Source of the DNA: Amycolatopsis nivea
Lineage (GTDB): Bacteria; Actinomycetota; Actinomycetes; Mycobacteriales; Pseudonocardiaceae
Direction of reading: 5' to 3'
DNA length: 64,000 bases
Assembly: GCF_004522235.1 (NCBI RefSeq)
Contig: NZ_SDLT01000022.1
Span: 62,001-126,000 of the forward strand
The first letter of the stretch is position 1, and each line of letters begins with the position of its first letter. Shown in pieces: positions 42,228 to 50,437 of this stretch. Made by a program: the position numbers and the translations under genes. The notes beneath the pieces are model-generated. The model saw only the letters and a program-made list of their open reading frames with translations, was not told the DNA's origin and ran no database searches.

Positions 42228-43522
42228 TGGGCAACCTCTCCCCGCAGGAAATCGTTCGCCTGGTCAAATCCGGCAAGGGTTCCGGTGGCATGTTCCACGG
42301 TTCCGACCAGTCGGCGGCGCTCTCCGCTCAGCACGAGGACATCGCCAACGAAATGCGGCAGCTCCAGAGCGCGATGGACGAGTACTGGAAGGGCGACGCC
42401 GCCGGGCGGGCCTACGTCGGGGCCGGGCCGCTGGTCCAGGCTTCCCAGACCAGTGGCCAGCACCTCGCGCAGGCGGAGGCGCTCTACTCCGGCCAGGGCG
42501 GTTCCTTCGAGGGGCTGCGCGACAAAATCGCGTCGGTCGGCGATCTCGGGGACAAACCGTCGGACGACTGGGTCAGCGACACTCCGTTGTCCTTCCTCTC
42601 CAACCGTGCCGACGAAATCGACGCGTGGAACAAGAAAGCGCAAGAAGTCGTCAGCAGTTACGAGTCCTATCACGGGGAATCGACCGAGAACTCCGCTCGA
42701 TGGGCGGACCCGTCGCAATACGGCGAGCTGGCCCTCCCCTCCGCAGGCGGTGATTTCACCATCACCCAGCCCGGCGGCACCGGCACCGCGCATCTGCCGA
42801 CGCACTACACCCCGGGTGGCCCCGGCGGCACCGCTGGGACCTACACCGAGGGCGGCTACGTCGGCGAAACCACCGGCAGCACGGGCGGCACCGACAGCGG
42901 CACCAGCCACCGCGACCACACCAACGATCGCACTGGGCCGCCGGGGACCTTGCCTCCTTCGGAGACCCATCGGTGGGATCCGGGGCCTCCGCCGCACACC
43001 AACCCGCCGGAGACGCCGGGCAAATACGTTCCTCCGCACAACAACCTGCCGGACGACACCCGGACGTCCAGTTACGTTCCGCCGGACCTGACGAGCGTCA
43101 ACAACCCCACCAGCACCGGCAATCCCAACTCCTGGTCGGTCAACAGCAGCAACCCCAACACCACCGGCGGGGGCAGCAGCGGTCTGTTCACGCCGGGGCT
43201 CCCCGGGACCGGCGGCGGCAACGCGGGCAGCCTCGGGAACACAGGCAACACGGGCAACGGCAACAGCGTCGGCCGAGGAGCGGGAACCGGCACAGGACCG
43301 TTCGGCAGCGCGGAAGCCGCCGGGCGAGGCGGAGCAGCGGCGGGAGCCAACGGGCGCGCGGGGGCACCCGGTATGGGCGCGGGTGCGATGGGCCGCGGTC
43401 AGAAGGGCGAAGGGGAAGAAGACCTCGTCCACGAGACCGCTGACTACCTGGTCGAGCAGGACCCGGACGCCGCCCTCATCGGGGACCTTCCGAAGGCGGT
43501 TCCGCCGGTGATCGGGCTCTGA
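42227..43522 (+). CDS. PPE-like ESX substrate with Gly/Pro/Asn-rich tail
   Basis: 431 residues, coupled to copy C by TGATG. The helical N-terminal domain (about 1-170) has the WxG turn in MDEYWKGDAAGRAY and a second hairpin (NRADEIDAWNKKAQEVVSSYESY). The tail (about 185-395) is rich in Gly, Thr, Pro and Asn. A short acidic end (GEEDLVHETADYLVEQDPDAA) finishes in PPVIGL, as in 757. EspG directly follows, as expected for a chaperoned PPE-type substrate. Surface or secreted location is inferred. Confidence 0.75.
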   Translation: MGNLSPQEIVRLVKSGKGSGGMFHGSDQSAALSAQHEDIANEMRQLQSAMDEYWKGDAAGRAYVGAGPLVQASQTSGQHLAQAEALYSGQGGSFEGLRDKIASVGDLGDKPSDDWVSDTPLSFLSNRADEIDAWNKKAQEVVSSYESYHGESTENSARWADPSQYGELALPSAGGDFTITQPGGTGTAHLPTHYTPGGPGGTAGTYTEGGYVGETTGSTGGTDSGTSHRDHTNDRTGPPGTLPPSETHRWDPGPPPHTNPPETPGKYVPPHNNLPDDTRTSSYVPPDLTSVNNPTSTGNPNSWSVNSSNPNTTGGGSSGLFTPGLPGTGGGNAGSLGNTGNTGNGNSVGRGAGTGTGPFGSAEAAGRGGAAAGANGRAGAPGMGAGAMGRGQKGEGEEDLVHETADYLVEQDPDAALIGDLPKAVPPVIGL

Positions 43523-43524
43523 CG

Positions 43525-44271
43525 ATGCTCGTGCTCGCCCGCGAGGTGGTGCTCCCTGCCGACTGCCTGCCCCTCGCGGCGGAACTGGCTGGGGTTTCGC
43601 TCCCGGCGGCGCTCGCGCCCGATCCGCTTTGGCGCGACCCCGAGGAGATGCGCGCGTACCGCGAAGCCGCAGCAAGCGCGATGGCCGACCAAGGCGTGTG
43701 GGGGCGCGGCGGTCTGGACGAGACGTTCGTCCGGACCATGACCGTGTTGTGCCGTGGGGCCAGCGAACTGTCGGCGACCGTCGAGAGCGGGCGGGACCGG
43801 CGGTATCGGCTGGTCGTCGCGGCCTCGAACAAGGACGCGGTGCTCGCCTGCCACATGCCGTCCACCAGCACGGTCGTGTTGCGGCCGGCGCGAGCCGAGG
43901 CGCTGGCCGAGGATTTGATCCGAGAGTTGCCGCGCGTCCAGCCCGCGCAGGGGCAGGCGGTGTCGGTGCCGGAATCGGCGTTGAACCTGGCGATTGACGG
44001 CGGCCCGGCGCGGCAGGACGTCCGGCATCTGCTCGACGTCGCCGCGTTGCCGAGGGCAGGCGGCGGGCAGATCACCGCGGCGGTTCGCGACGGGCTCGGC
44101 GGGCGGCGGATCAGCGGGCGCGACATCTGCACGTATTACGACACCGAGCACGGGCGCTACCTGTTCTCGTTCTCCGAAACCGACGGCGGCGAGCGGTACG
44201 TGAACGTCGCACCGGCCCGGTACGAAACGATGGTCGAGCGGGTGCGCGCGCTGCTCGATAATCTCGCCTGA
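43525..44271 (+). CDS. EspG-family ESX chaperone
   Basis: 248 residues, starting 2 bp after the PPE-like stop. The pattern fits the EspG fold: an N-terminal strand and helix (LPADCLPLAAELAGVSLPAAL), a central sheet (ETFVRTMTVLCRGASELSATVESGRDRRYRLVVAASNKDAVLA), and a final VNVAPARYETMVERVRALLDNL helix. EspG binds PPE-like proteins in the cytoplasm and brings them to the ESX machine. Cassette 1 has no such gene, so this one may serve both. Confidence 0.78.
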   Translation: MLVLAREVVLPADCLPLAAELAGVSLPAALAPDPLWRDPEEMRAYREAAASAMADQGVWGRGGLDETFVRTMTVLCRGASELSATVESGRDRRYRLVVAASNKDAVLACHMPSTSTVVLRPARAEALAEDLIRELPRVQPAQGQAVSVPESALNLAIDGGPARQDVRHLLDVAALPRAGGGQITAAVRDGLGGRRISGRDICTYYDTEHGRYLFSFSETDGGERYVNVAPARYETMVERVRALLDNLA

Positions 44272-44380
44272 ACCTGGGTACCCCTGACAATCAGGATCTG
44301 TGAATCGCGTCGCAGGTGGCGAGCGCCACAAGGCGGTACGGTGCGGTTCCAGGTGCCGGTGACGCAGGAGGTCCGCGAAA

Positions 44381-45802
44381 GTGCCCGATCCGCTGTTTCC
44401 CGCAGTCGCCGCCGGATCCGGCAAGGAAGCGCTGCGCTTCGGCGACCGAAAACTCACCTACGCCGAACTCGGCGCGGTCGCCGGGGCGCTGGCCGCCGAG
44501 CTGCCGCGGGACCGCCGGGTCGCGGTGTGGGCGACGCCGACGCTGCACACCAGCGTCGCGGTGGTCGCCGCGTTGCTCGCCGGGGTTCCGGTGGTGCCGC
44601 TCAACCCCAAGATCGGCGAACGCGAACTCGGCCACATCCTCTCCGACAGCGAGCCCGCGCTGGTGCTCGCCGAGCCCGGCGTCGAACTGCCCGCCGCGCT
44701 CGACCTGCCGCGGCGCGACATTCCGCTGGAGGGCGACGGGAAGCCGCCGGCCGGCGAGCCGGACGCCGAAGCGCCCGCGTTCATCGTCTACACGTCCGGC
44801 ACGACCGGTCCGCCCAAGGGCGTCGTACTCCCCCGCCGCGCGATCGCGACCACGCTCGACGCGCTCGAGGACGCCTGGCAATGGACGGCCGACGACGTGC
44901 TCGTCCACGGCCTCCCGCTGTTCCACGTCCACGGCCTGATCCTCGGCATCCTCGGTCCGCTGCGCCGCGGCGGCTCGGTGCGCCACCTCGGCCGGTTCTC
45001 CCTCGAAGGCGTCACCGGGGAACTAGCGAACGGCGCGACGATGCTGTTCGGCGTCCCGACGATGTACCACCGGATCGCCGAAGCGGTCGCGACCGACGAA
45101 GCCCTCGCCGACGCGCTCAAGTCCGCGCGGCTGCTGGTCTCCGGCTCGGCCGCGCTGCCGGTCCACGACCACCAGCGGATCACCGCCGCGACCGGACAAC
45201 AGGTCGTGGAGCGCTACGGCATGACCGAAACCCTGATGAACACCAGCGTCCGCGCCGACGGCGAGCGCAAGCCGGGTTCGGTCGGCGTCCCGCTCGCCGG
45301 GGTCGACCTGCGGCTGGTCGACGAGACCGGGGCCGCGGTCGAGGAGCCCGACGCGGTCGGCGAGATCCAGGTCCGCGGGCCGAATCTGTTCACCGAGTAC
45401 CTCAACCGCCCGGACGCGACCGCCGCCGCGCTCGACGGCGGCTGGTTCCGCACCGGCGACATGGCCACCCTCGACCCCGACGGCTACGTCCGGATCGTCG
45501 GACGCAAAGCCACCGACCTGATCAAGAGCGGCGGCTACAAGATCGGCGCGGGCGAGATCGAGAACGCGCTGCTGGAACACCCGAACGTCGCCGAGGTCGC
45601 GGTGACCGGCGAACCGGACGACGACCTCGGCGAGCGGATCGTCGCGTGGGTCGTGCCGGACGGCGAACGCCCGACGGTCGAGCAACTCGCCGACCACGTG
45701 TCGAAGCTGCTCGCCCCGCACAAGCGTCCGCGCGTCGTGCGATACCTGGATGCGTTGCCGCGCAACGACATGGGCAAGGTCATGAAGCGAGCGCTGGGAT
45801 GA
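44381..45802 (+). CDS. matB: malonyl-CoA synthetase (MatB-type)
   Basis: 473 residues from GTG 44381 with GGAGGT upstream. ANL adenylate-forming enzyme: P-loop FIVYTSGTTGPPKGVV (about 129-145), VERYGMTETLMNT, WFRTGDMA and the catalytic lysine in RNDMGKVMKRALG. The sequence follows Streptomyces MatB as I remember it (LFHVHGLILGILGPLRRGGS, RHLGRFS), which makes malonyl- and methylmalonyl-CoA from the free acids. The stop overlaps the carboxyltransferase start by 4 bp. Confidence 0.9.
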   Translation: MPDPLFPAVAAGSGKEALRFGDRKLTYAELGAVAGALAAELPRDRRVAVWATPTLHTSVAVVAALLAGVPVVPLNPKIGERELGHILSDSEPALVLAEPGVELPAALDLPRRDIPLEGDGKPPAGEPDAEAPAFIVYTSGTTGPPKGVVLPRRAIATTLDALEDAWQWTADDVLVHGLPLFHVHGLILGILGPLRRGGSVRHLGRFSLEGVTGELANGATMLFGVPTMYHRIAEAVATDEALADALKSARLLVSGSAALPVHDHQRITAATGQQVVERYGMTETLMNTSVRADGERKPGSVGVPLAGVDLRLVDETGAAVEEPDAVGEIQVRGPNLFTEYLNRPDATAAALDGGWFRTGDMATLDPDGYVRIVGRKATDLIKSGGYKIGAGEIENALLEHPNVAEVAVTGEPDDDLGERIVAWVVPDGERPTVEQLADHVSKLLAPHKRPRVVRYLDALPRNDMGKVMKRALG

Positions 45803-47115
45803 GGACGACCGCGCGCGAGCTGCTGGCCGGTCTTTCCACCGGGTTCACCGATCTGCCCGTCGCGGACACTCCGGCGGACGATCCGCTCGGCTGGCCGGGG
45901 TATCCGGAAGCTCGGGCCGCAGCCGCCGCGCGCACGGGCGAAACCGAATCGGTGGTCGTCGGGGAAGCCCGCGTCGGCGACGTGCCCACGGTGCTGATCG
46001 CCTGGGAGTTCGGCTTCCTCGGCGGTTCGATCGGGCAGCAAACCGGCGATCGCGTCGAAGCCGCCTTCGCGCACGCGAAAGAGCGTGGACTGCCCGTGGT
46101 TTCGCTGGTCGCGACGGGCGGCAGCCGGATGCAGCACGGCATGCGCGCGCTTTCCCAGCTCCAGCGAATCGCCCGCGCCGCCGCGGAAGCGCGCCCGGCG
46201 GGTGTCCCGCAGATTTCCGTTCTGCGCGACCCGTCCACCGGCGGCGGCTGGGCGACGCTCGGTGCCGGTTCGGACGTCGTGTTGGGACTGCCAGACGCCC
46301 AAGTGGGCTTCGCTGGCTCCCGCGTACGGCCTGCGACGTCACCCGCAGAGGCGTACACCGTCGAAGCGAAGCTTGAGTGGGGCCAGGTCGACCGTCTCGT
46401 TGCGACAGAGGAACTGGGCGACGTACTCGCGCGATGGCTACGGCTGCTGGCTTCTCCGTCGACAGAGCCCGCTCCCCCGCCAAAAGCCCTTCGCAACGCC
46501 GCGCTGCCCGAAACCGGCTGGGACGCTGTACGAGCGGCGCGCGCCTCTTCACGAGCGCGCGCACCCGAGTACCTCGACGCGTACTTCGACTGGCGAGAGA
46601 ACATACAAGGCGACCGTGCCGGTCACGTGGACGAAGGCGTCCAATGTGGCTTCGGCTGGCGAGACGGCCGCGCGATCGCGTACGCAGCACAGTGCGGCAC
46701 CGCGACGCGTCCGGCAGGCTTCCGCACTGCGGCACGACTCGTCCGGCTGGCGTCCCGGCTAGGAATTCCGGTGCTGACTCTGGTGGACACTCCCGGCGCG
46801 GCAAACGACGCGGAAGCGGAAGAAGGCGGGATCGGGCCAGCAATCGCGGAGCTGTTCGAGGCGATCGCCACCGCCGCCGTGCCGGTCACGACGCTGGTGA
46901 TCGGCGAGGGCGGTTCCGGTGGCGCGCTGGCTTTCGCCGCTGAAGGCGCGACGTGGATCGCCCCGGACGCCTACTTCTCGGTCACTTCCCCGGAAGCCGC
47001 GGCGGCGATCCTGAAACGCCCGATGACCGACGTGCCGGCCGTGGCCGACCAGCTGCGGTTGCGTCCGCAGGACCTGGTCGGCCTCGGTCTGGCAGTCGGG
47101 ATCGTCGAGTCCTAA
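45799..47115 (+). CDS. acyl-CoA carboxylase carboxyltransferase
   Basis: 438 residues. Two crotonase-fold halves: the N-terminal one has SLVATGGSRMQHG and PSTGGGWATLGAGSDVVLG; the C-terminal one has LTLVDTPGAANDAEAEEGGIGPAIAEL and IGEGGSGGALAFA. So beta and alpha carboxyltransferase functions are in one chain, as in many actinobacterial acyl-CoA carboxylases. No biotin carrier or carboxylase subunit is nearby. The pairing with matB suggests a malonyl-CoA supply unit. Confidence 0.85.
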   Translation: MRTTARELLAGLSTGFTDLPVADTPADDPLGWPGYPEARAAAAARTGETESVVVGEARVGDVPTVLIAWEFGFLGGSIGQQTGDRVEAAFAHAKERGLPVVSLVATGGSRMQHGMRALSQLQRIARAAAEARPAGVPQISVLRDPSTGGGWATLGAGSDVVLGLPDAQVGFAGSRVRPATSPAEAYTVEAKLEWGQVDRLVATEELGDVLARWLRLLASPSTEPAPPPKALRNAALPETGWDAVRAARASSRARAPEYLDAYFDWRENIQGDRAGHVDEGVQCGFGWRDGRAIAYAAQCGTATRPAGFRTAARLVRLASRLGIPVLTLVDTPGAANDAEAEEGGIGPAIAELFEAIATAAVPVTTLVIGEGGSGGALAFAAEGATWIAPDAYFSVTSPEAAAAILKRPMTDVPAVADQLRLRPQDLVGLGLAVGIVES

Positions 47116-47119
47116 GGGG

Positions 47120-47233
47120 TCACGCCTCGACGGCGCGGACCCGCCACTTGCGCTGCGCGTAGGACGCGAGGGTGGCCGCTACAGCGACTCCCGCGGTTGC
47201 ACAGCTTGCGATGGCCACGAATACTGCCGTCAT
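47120..47233 (-). CDS. 37-residue single-helix membrane protein
   Basis: Start ATG 47233 (complement of CAT at 47231), with GAGGAGGAG before it, one of the best ribosome sites in the window. The product is one transmembrane helix (MTAVFVAIASCATAGVAVAA) with a basic tail (QRKWRVRAVEA). Function unknown. It is convergent with the carboxyltransferase gene, 4 bp from its stop. Confidence 0.6.
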   Translation of the reverse strand: MTAVFVAIASCATAGVAVAATLASYAQRKWRVRAVEA

Positions 47234-47324
47234 TGCGGCTCCTCCTCACGGGTTGCGCGCGTCAAATGCCGTCGGCGAATCCGGATGATCCGCTGGCCGA
47301 CGCGTGCGAGTTGATGGGGTTTTA

Positions 47325-47338
47325 CAGGTATCTACCTG
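47325..47338. promoter_or_regulatory. 14-bp palindrome upstream of proP
   Basis: CAGGTA-TC-TACCTG, with 6-bp arms, in an AT-richer part of the 247-bp gap between the divergent small gene and proP. Directly followed by CTATAAC, a possible -10 box. Confidence 0.45.
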
Positions 47339-47480
47339 CTATAACGCATGCTCCCCGGTCTGCGTTACCTGCGCTACCCCCGAGCGGGAGTGAGACGTGT
47401 CACGTTAGGCTTTGGACCGCTCGCGGTAGGTGATGTCGGGGGCTCTGCGCAGTGAGTCCCGAAAACGCGAAGGGAGCGAT

Positions 47481-48890
47481 GTGACAGAGGCAGCAGACGG
47501 GAGGGGGCCGTCGGGCGGCGCCACCGTCACGGACGACGCGACAATGCGCCGGGCGGTCGGCGCGGCCGCGGTCGGCAACATCACCGAGTGGTTCGATTTC
47601 GGGGTCTACGGCTACCTCTCCACGACCATCGAGGCACAGTTCTTCCCGCCCGGCAATCCCGCGCTGGCCCAGCTCGCGACGTTCGCGACCTTCGCGGTGG
47701 CGTTCCTGGTGCGTCCGCTCGGCGGCCTGTTCTTCGGCCCGCTCGGCGACAAGATCGGCCGGACCAAGGTGCTCGCGGTGACGGTCATCCTGATGGCGAC
47801 CGGCACGTTCCTCATCGGACTGATCCCGTCGTACTCCTCGATCGGGCTGGCCGCGCCGATCCTGCTGGTGTGCGCGCGGGTCCTGCAGGGCTTCTCCACC
47901 GGCGGCGAGTACGCCGGCGCGATGACGTTCATCGCCGAGTACAGCCCGGACCGCCGCCGCGGCTACTTCGGCAGCTTCCTGGAGTTCGGCACCTTCATCG
48001 GGTACGCGCTGGGCGCGACCGTCTCGTCGGTGCTGCCGCTGGTTTCGACGCCGGCCTTCATGGACACCTGGGGCTGGCGGATCCCGTTCATGGTGGCGCT
48101 TCCGCTCGGCATCGTCGGGGTCTACCTGCGGACGAAGCTCGAGGAGACGCCCGCCTTCCAGCAGCTGCTCGACGAGTCGGGCAAGCGCGAGGACGCCGAA
48201 GCCAAGCACGTGGTCCGCACGATCTTCGCGAAGTACTGGCCGACGATGCTGCTGGCCGGCGGGCTCGTGGTGACCTGGAACGTCACCAACTACATGCTCA
48301 CCAGCTACATGCCGACCTATCTGAAGGACGACCGCACGATGTCCGCGAACGGCGGGCAGGCGATCTCGGCGACCGCGGCGGAATGGCTGCAGATCGGCGT
48401 GCTGTGGCTGGGCGTGCTGCTCATCCCGCTGCTCGGCAGGCTCAGCGACAAGGTCGGCCGCAAGCCGATCCTGTGGGTCGGCGCGGGCGGGCTGATCGTG
48501 CTCGGCCTTCCGATGGTGCTGCTGCTCAAGAGCGGGTCGCTGATCTCGGTGCTGCTCGGCCTGGTCCTGATGGGACTGCTGCTGATCTGCTTCTCCTCGA
48601 CCTGCCCGTCGACGCTGCCCGCGTTGTTCCCGACCGAGGTCCGCTACGGCGGGCTGTCGATCTCGTTCAACATCTTCGTGTCCGCGTTCGCCGGGACGGT
48701 GTCGCTGGTGATGAGCGCGCTGGTGCTGGCGACCGGGGATCTCAAGTGGCCCGGGTACTACCTGATGATCGCCGGCGTGGTCGGTGTGATCACGCTGCTG
48801 AAGCTGAAGGAGACCGCGAAGAAGCCGTTGCCGGGGTCTTCTCCGTCGTTGTCCGCTTCGGAGGACGCGGCGGCCAAGGCCGGCCAGTAA
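47481..48890 (+). CDS. proP: MHS-family proton symporter, ProP-like
   Basis: 469 residues, 12 transmembrane helices. It starts with the MHS pattern AVGAAAVGNITEWFDFGVYGYL. The loop 2-3 motif is GPLGDKIGRTKVLAVTV, then STGGEYAGAMTFIAEY and RRRGYFGSFLEFG. The C-terminal SDKVGRKPILW repeats the motif. Likely substrates are proline, betaine or an organic acid. I chose GTG 47481 with AAGGGAG upstream over an in-frame upstream start at 47430. Confidence 0.88.
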   Translation: MTEAADGRGPSGGATVTDDATMRRAVGAAAVGNITEWFDFGVYGYLSTTIEAQFFPPGNPALAQLATFATFAVAFLVRPLGGLFFGPLGDKIGRTKVLAVTVILMATGTFLIGLIPSYSSIGLAAPILLVCARVLQGFSTGGEYAGAMTFIAEYSPDRRRGYFGSFLEFGTFIGYALGATVSSVLPLVSTPAFMDTWGWRIPFMVALPLGIVGVYLRTKLEETPAFQQLLDESGKREDAEAKHVVRTIFAKYWPTMLLAGGLVVTWNVTNYMLTSYMPTYLKDDRTMSANGGQAISATAAEWLQIGVLWLGVLLIPLLGRLSDKVGRKPILWVGAGGLIVLGLPMVLLLKSGSLISVLLGLVLMGLLLICFSSTCPSTLPALFPTEVRYGGLSISFNIFVSAFAGTVSLVMSALVLATGDLKWPGYYLMIAGVVGVITLLKLKETAKKPLPGSSPSLSASEDAAAKAGQ

Positions 48891-48906
48891 CCGCCTGACG
48901 AGCTGA

Positions 48907-48936
48907 GAAGGGCCCCTCGCGTTCGAGGGGCCCTTC
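48907..48936 (+). terminator. intrinsic terminator after proP
   Basis: Perfect 13-bp stem GAAGGGCCCCTCG and its mirror (48907-48919 and 48924-48936), loop CGTT, followed by TTGG. Confidence 0.75.
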
Positions 48937-48972
48937 TTGGCGTTCAGGCCGCTTGCAGCTCGTCGTGGCGGG

Positions 48973-50346
48973 TCAGGCCACGTCGGAGGAGTTCGCCGTC
49001 CAGGTGTCGCACTGCTGGGTGCGGTTCTTCGTCGCGCCCTGGCGCCACCAGGCGATGGAGTGCTCGTCGGTGCCGTGGTCGCGAGGACCGTCGCCGTGGT
49101 CCCCGCGGTCCTCGGAGTCCCAGGCCTCGTTGTAGATGTTGCGGTCGATCGACCCGCCCGCGCTCGACGACGCACCGAGGAACATGCCGGAGAAGCACTG
49201 CGCCTGCAGTTCCAGACGGCGGGACAGCTCCAGCCCGGCGGCGGAGTCGGCGCCCGCGTCGTACCGCTGTTCGCTCATCGCATCCTCGACGCCGGACAGG
49301 TTCTGCACGTGGTGCCCGTATTCGTGGGCCAGCACCGCGAGGTAGATGCCGGGATGCGCGCCGTACTGCTCGATCTGGAGCTTGTCCATCGGCATGTAGA
49401 TGGTCTCGTTCGTCGGGCAGTAGTAGGCGGCGAAATTGTCGCCGGACGAAGTGCACGGGCTTTGCATCTGGCCGGACTGCGCGACCACCAGGTTCGGGCC
49501 CTCGAACGGAAGGCCCGCGTCGCCGAGCACCGGCGCCCACACCGTGTTCAGGCAGCGGATGCCGGACTGGAAGAACCGTTCCGCGCCTGCCCGGTCCGAA
49601 CCCCAGCGGCTGAGCGTGCACGCCACGTTCTGCAATCCGGCGTCGGCGCTGGCGAACAGCGGGTTCCGCGCGGTCTCCTTCACCGGTTGCGGGCCGCGGG
49701 GCGCCGGCGGGGCCTCGGACGCCGGTTCCGAGTCGCTGGTGGTTCCGCGGGTTTCCCTGGTTGTCGAGGCGGTCGTGGCCGAAGTGCTGCTTTCGGTGGT
49801 GTACCGGGTGGGCGACGTTTCCCTGGAGATCGGGGAATACGTCGGCGGCGGGGTGCTCGCCGCGTCGACGCGCTTGTCTTTGTGCACGGCCGCACCGAGC
49901 GCTGCCAGTCCCCCGACGACCAGCACGATCGCGCCGAGCACCGAGACCAGCACGATCACCCCGGTGTGCGATTTCTTCGGCGGTCGCTCGGCGCGATAGC
50001 CGTCGAGCCGGGCGCCCGCACCGAATGCCGGCGCGGGCACGCCAGGGGACGCGGCGAATGGTCCCGGCGCCGGAGCGACCTGCGGCGGCGGCAACGGCGC
50101 GGCAGGCGGCGGCAACGGAACTGCCGGTCCGGCAGCGGGAAACGGCGGTCCGGGAGGGAACTGCGGTGCCGGCGGAACCGGCGGCCCGCCCGGAAACTGC
50201 TGTCCCGGCGGCATCCCCGGTCCCGCCGTTCCGCCGCCTGGCATCCCGGCGCCCGGCGGCATCCCGGGCGGCAGCGGCCGCGGCGGCGGGAGCGGGGCGG
50301 CTCCCGGCGGCACCGGATAAGGACCGCCTTGCGGTGGCCAGGTCAT
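48973..50346 (-). CDS. membrane-anchored neutral zinc metallopeptidase (YpfJ family)
   Basis: 457 residues. A Pro/Gly-rich cytoplasmic N-terminus (about 1-120), a transmembrane helix (about 128-152), a Ser/Thr-rich linker, then the catalytic domain outside (about 220-457). The zinc motif HEYGHH is at 341-346, after IYLAVLA. Cysteine residues in VACTLSRW, GIRCLNTVW, SPCTSS and YYCPTNE probably form disulfides. YpfJ/KPN_00913-type peptidases are of unknown substrate. Confidence 0.87.
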   Translation of the reverse strand: MTWPPQGGPYPVPPGAAPLPPPRPLPPGMPPGAGMPGGGTAGPGMPPGQQFPGGPPVPPAPQFPPGPPFPAAGPAVPLPPPAAPLPPPQVAPAPGPFAASPGVPAPAFGAGARLDGYRAERPPKKSHTGVIVLVSVLGAIVLVVGGLAALGAAVHKDKRVDAASTPPPTYSPISRETSPTRYTTESSTSATTASTTRETRGTTSDSEPASEAPPAPRGPQPVKETARNPLFASADAGLQNVACTLSRWGSDRAGAERFFQSGIRCLNTVWAPVLGDAGLPFEGPNLVVAQSGQMQSPCTSSGDNFAAYYCPTNETIYMPMDKLQIEQYGAHPGIYLAVLAHEYGHHVQNLSGVEDAMSEQRYDAGADSAAGLELSRRLELQAQCFSGMFLGASSSAGGSIDRNIYNEAWDSEDRGDHGDGPRDHGTDEHSIAWWRQGATKNRTQQCDTWTANSSDVA

Positions 50347-50437
50347 CGTTCCCCCTGCGATTGCGTGATTCGCGTAATCCGGCTTTTTTCACTGCCGGGG
50401 CACCCAGCCTAGCCGGTGTGCTCTAGGCTCTGCTGCC

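Noticed and set aside
44341..47115. 924-residue fusion of matB region and carboxyltransferase
   Set aside because: The frame is simply open through the matB gene. MatB is encoded in another frame, with its own start and stop, and the carboxyltransferase has its own overlapping ATG.
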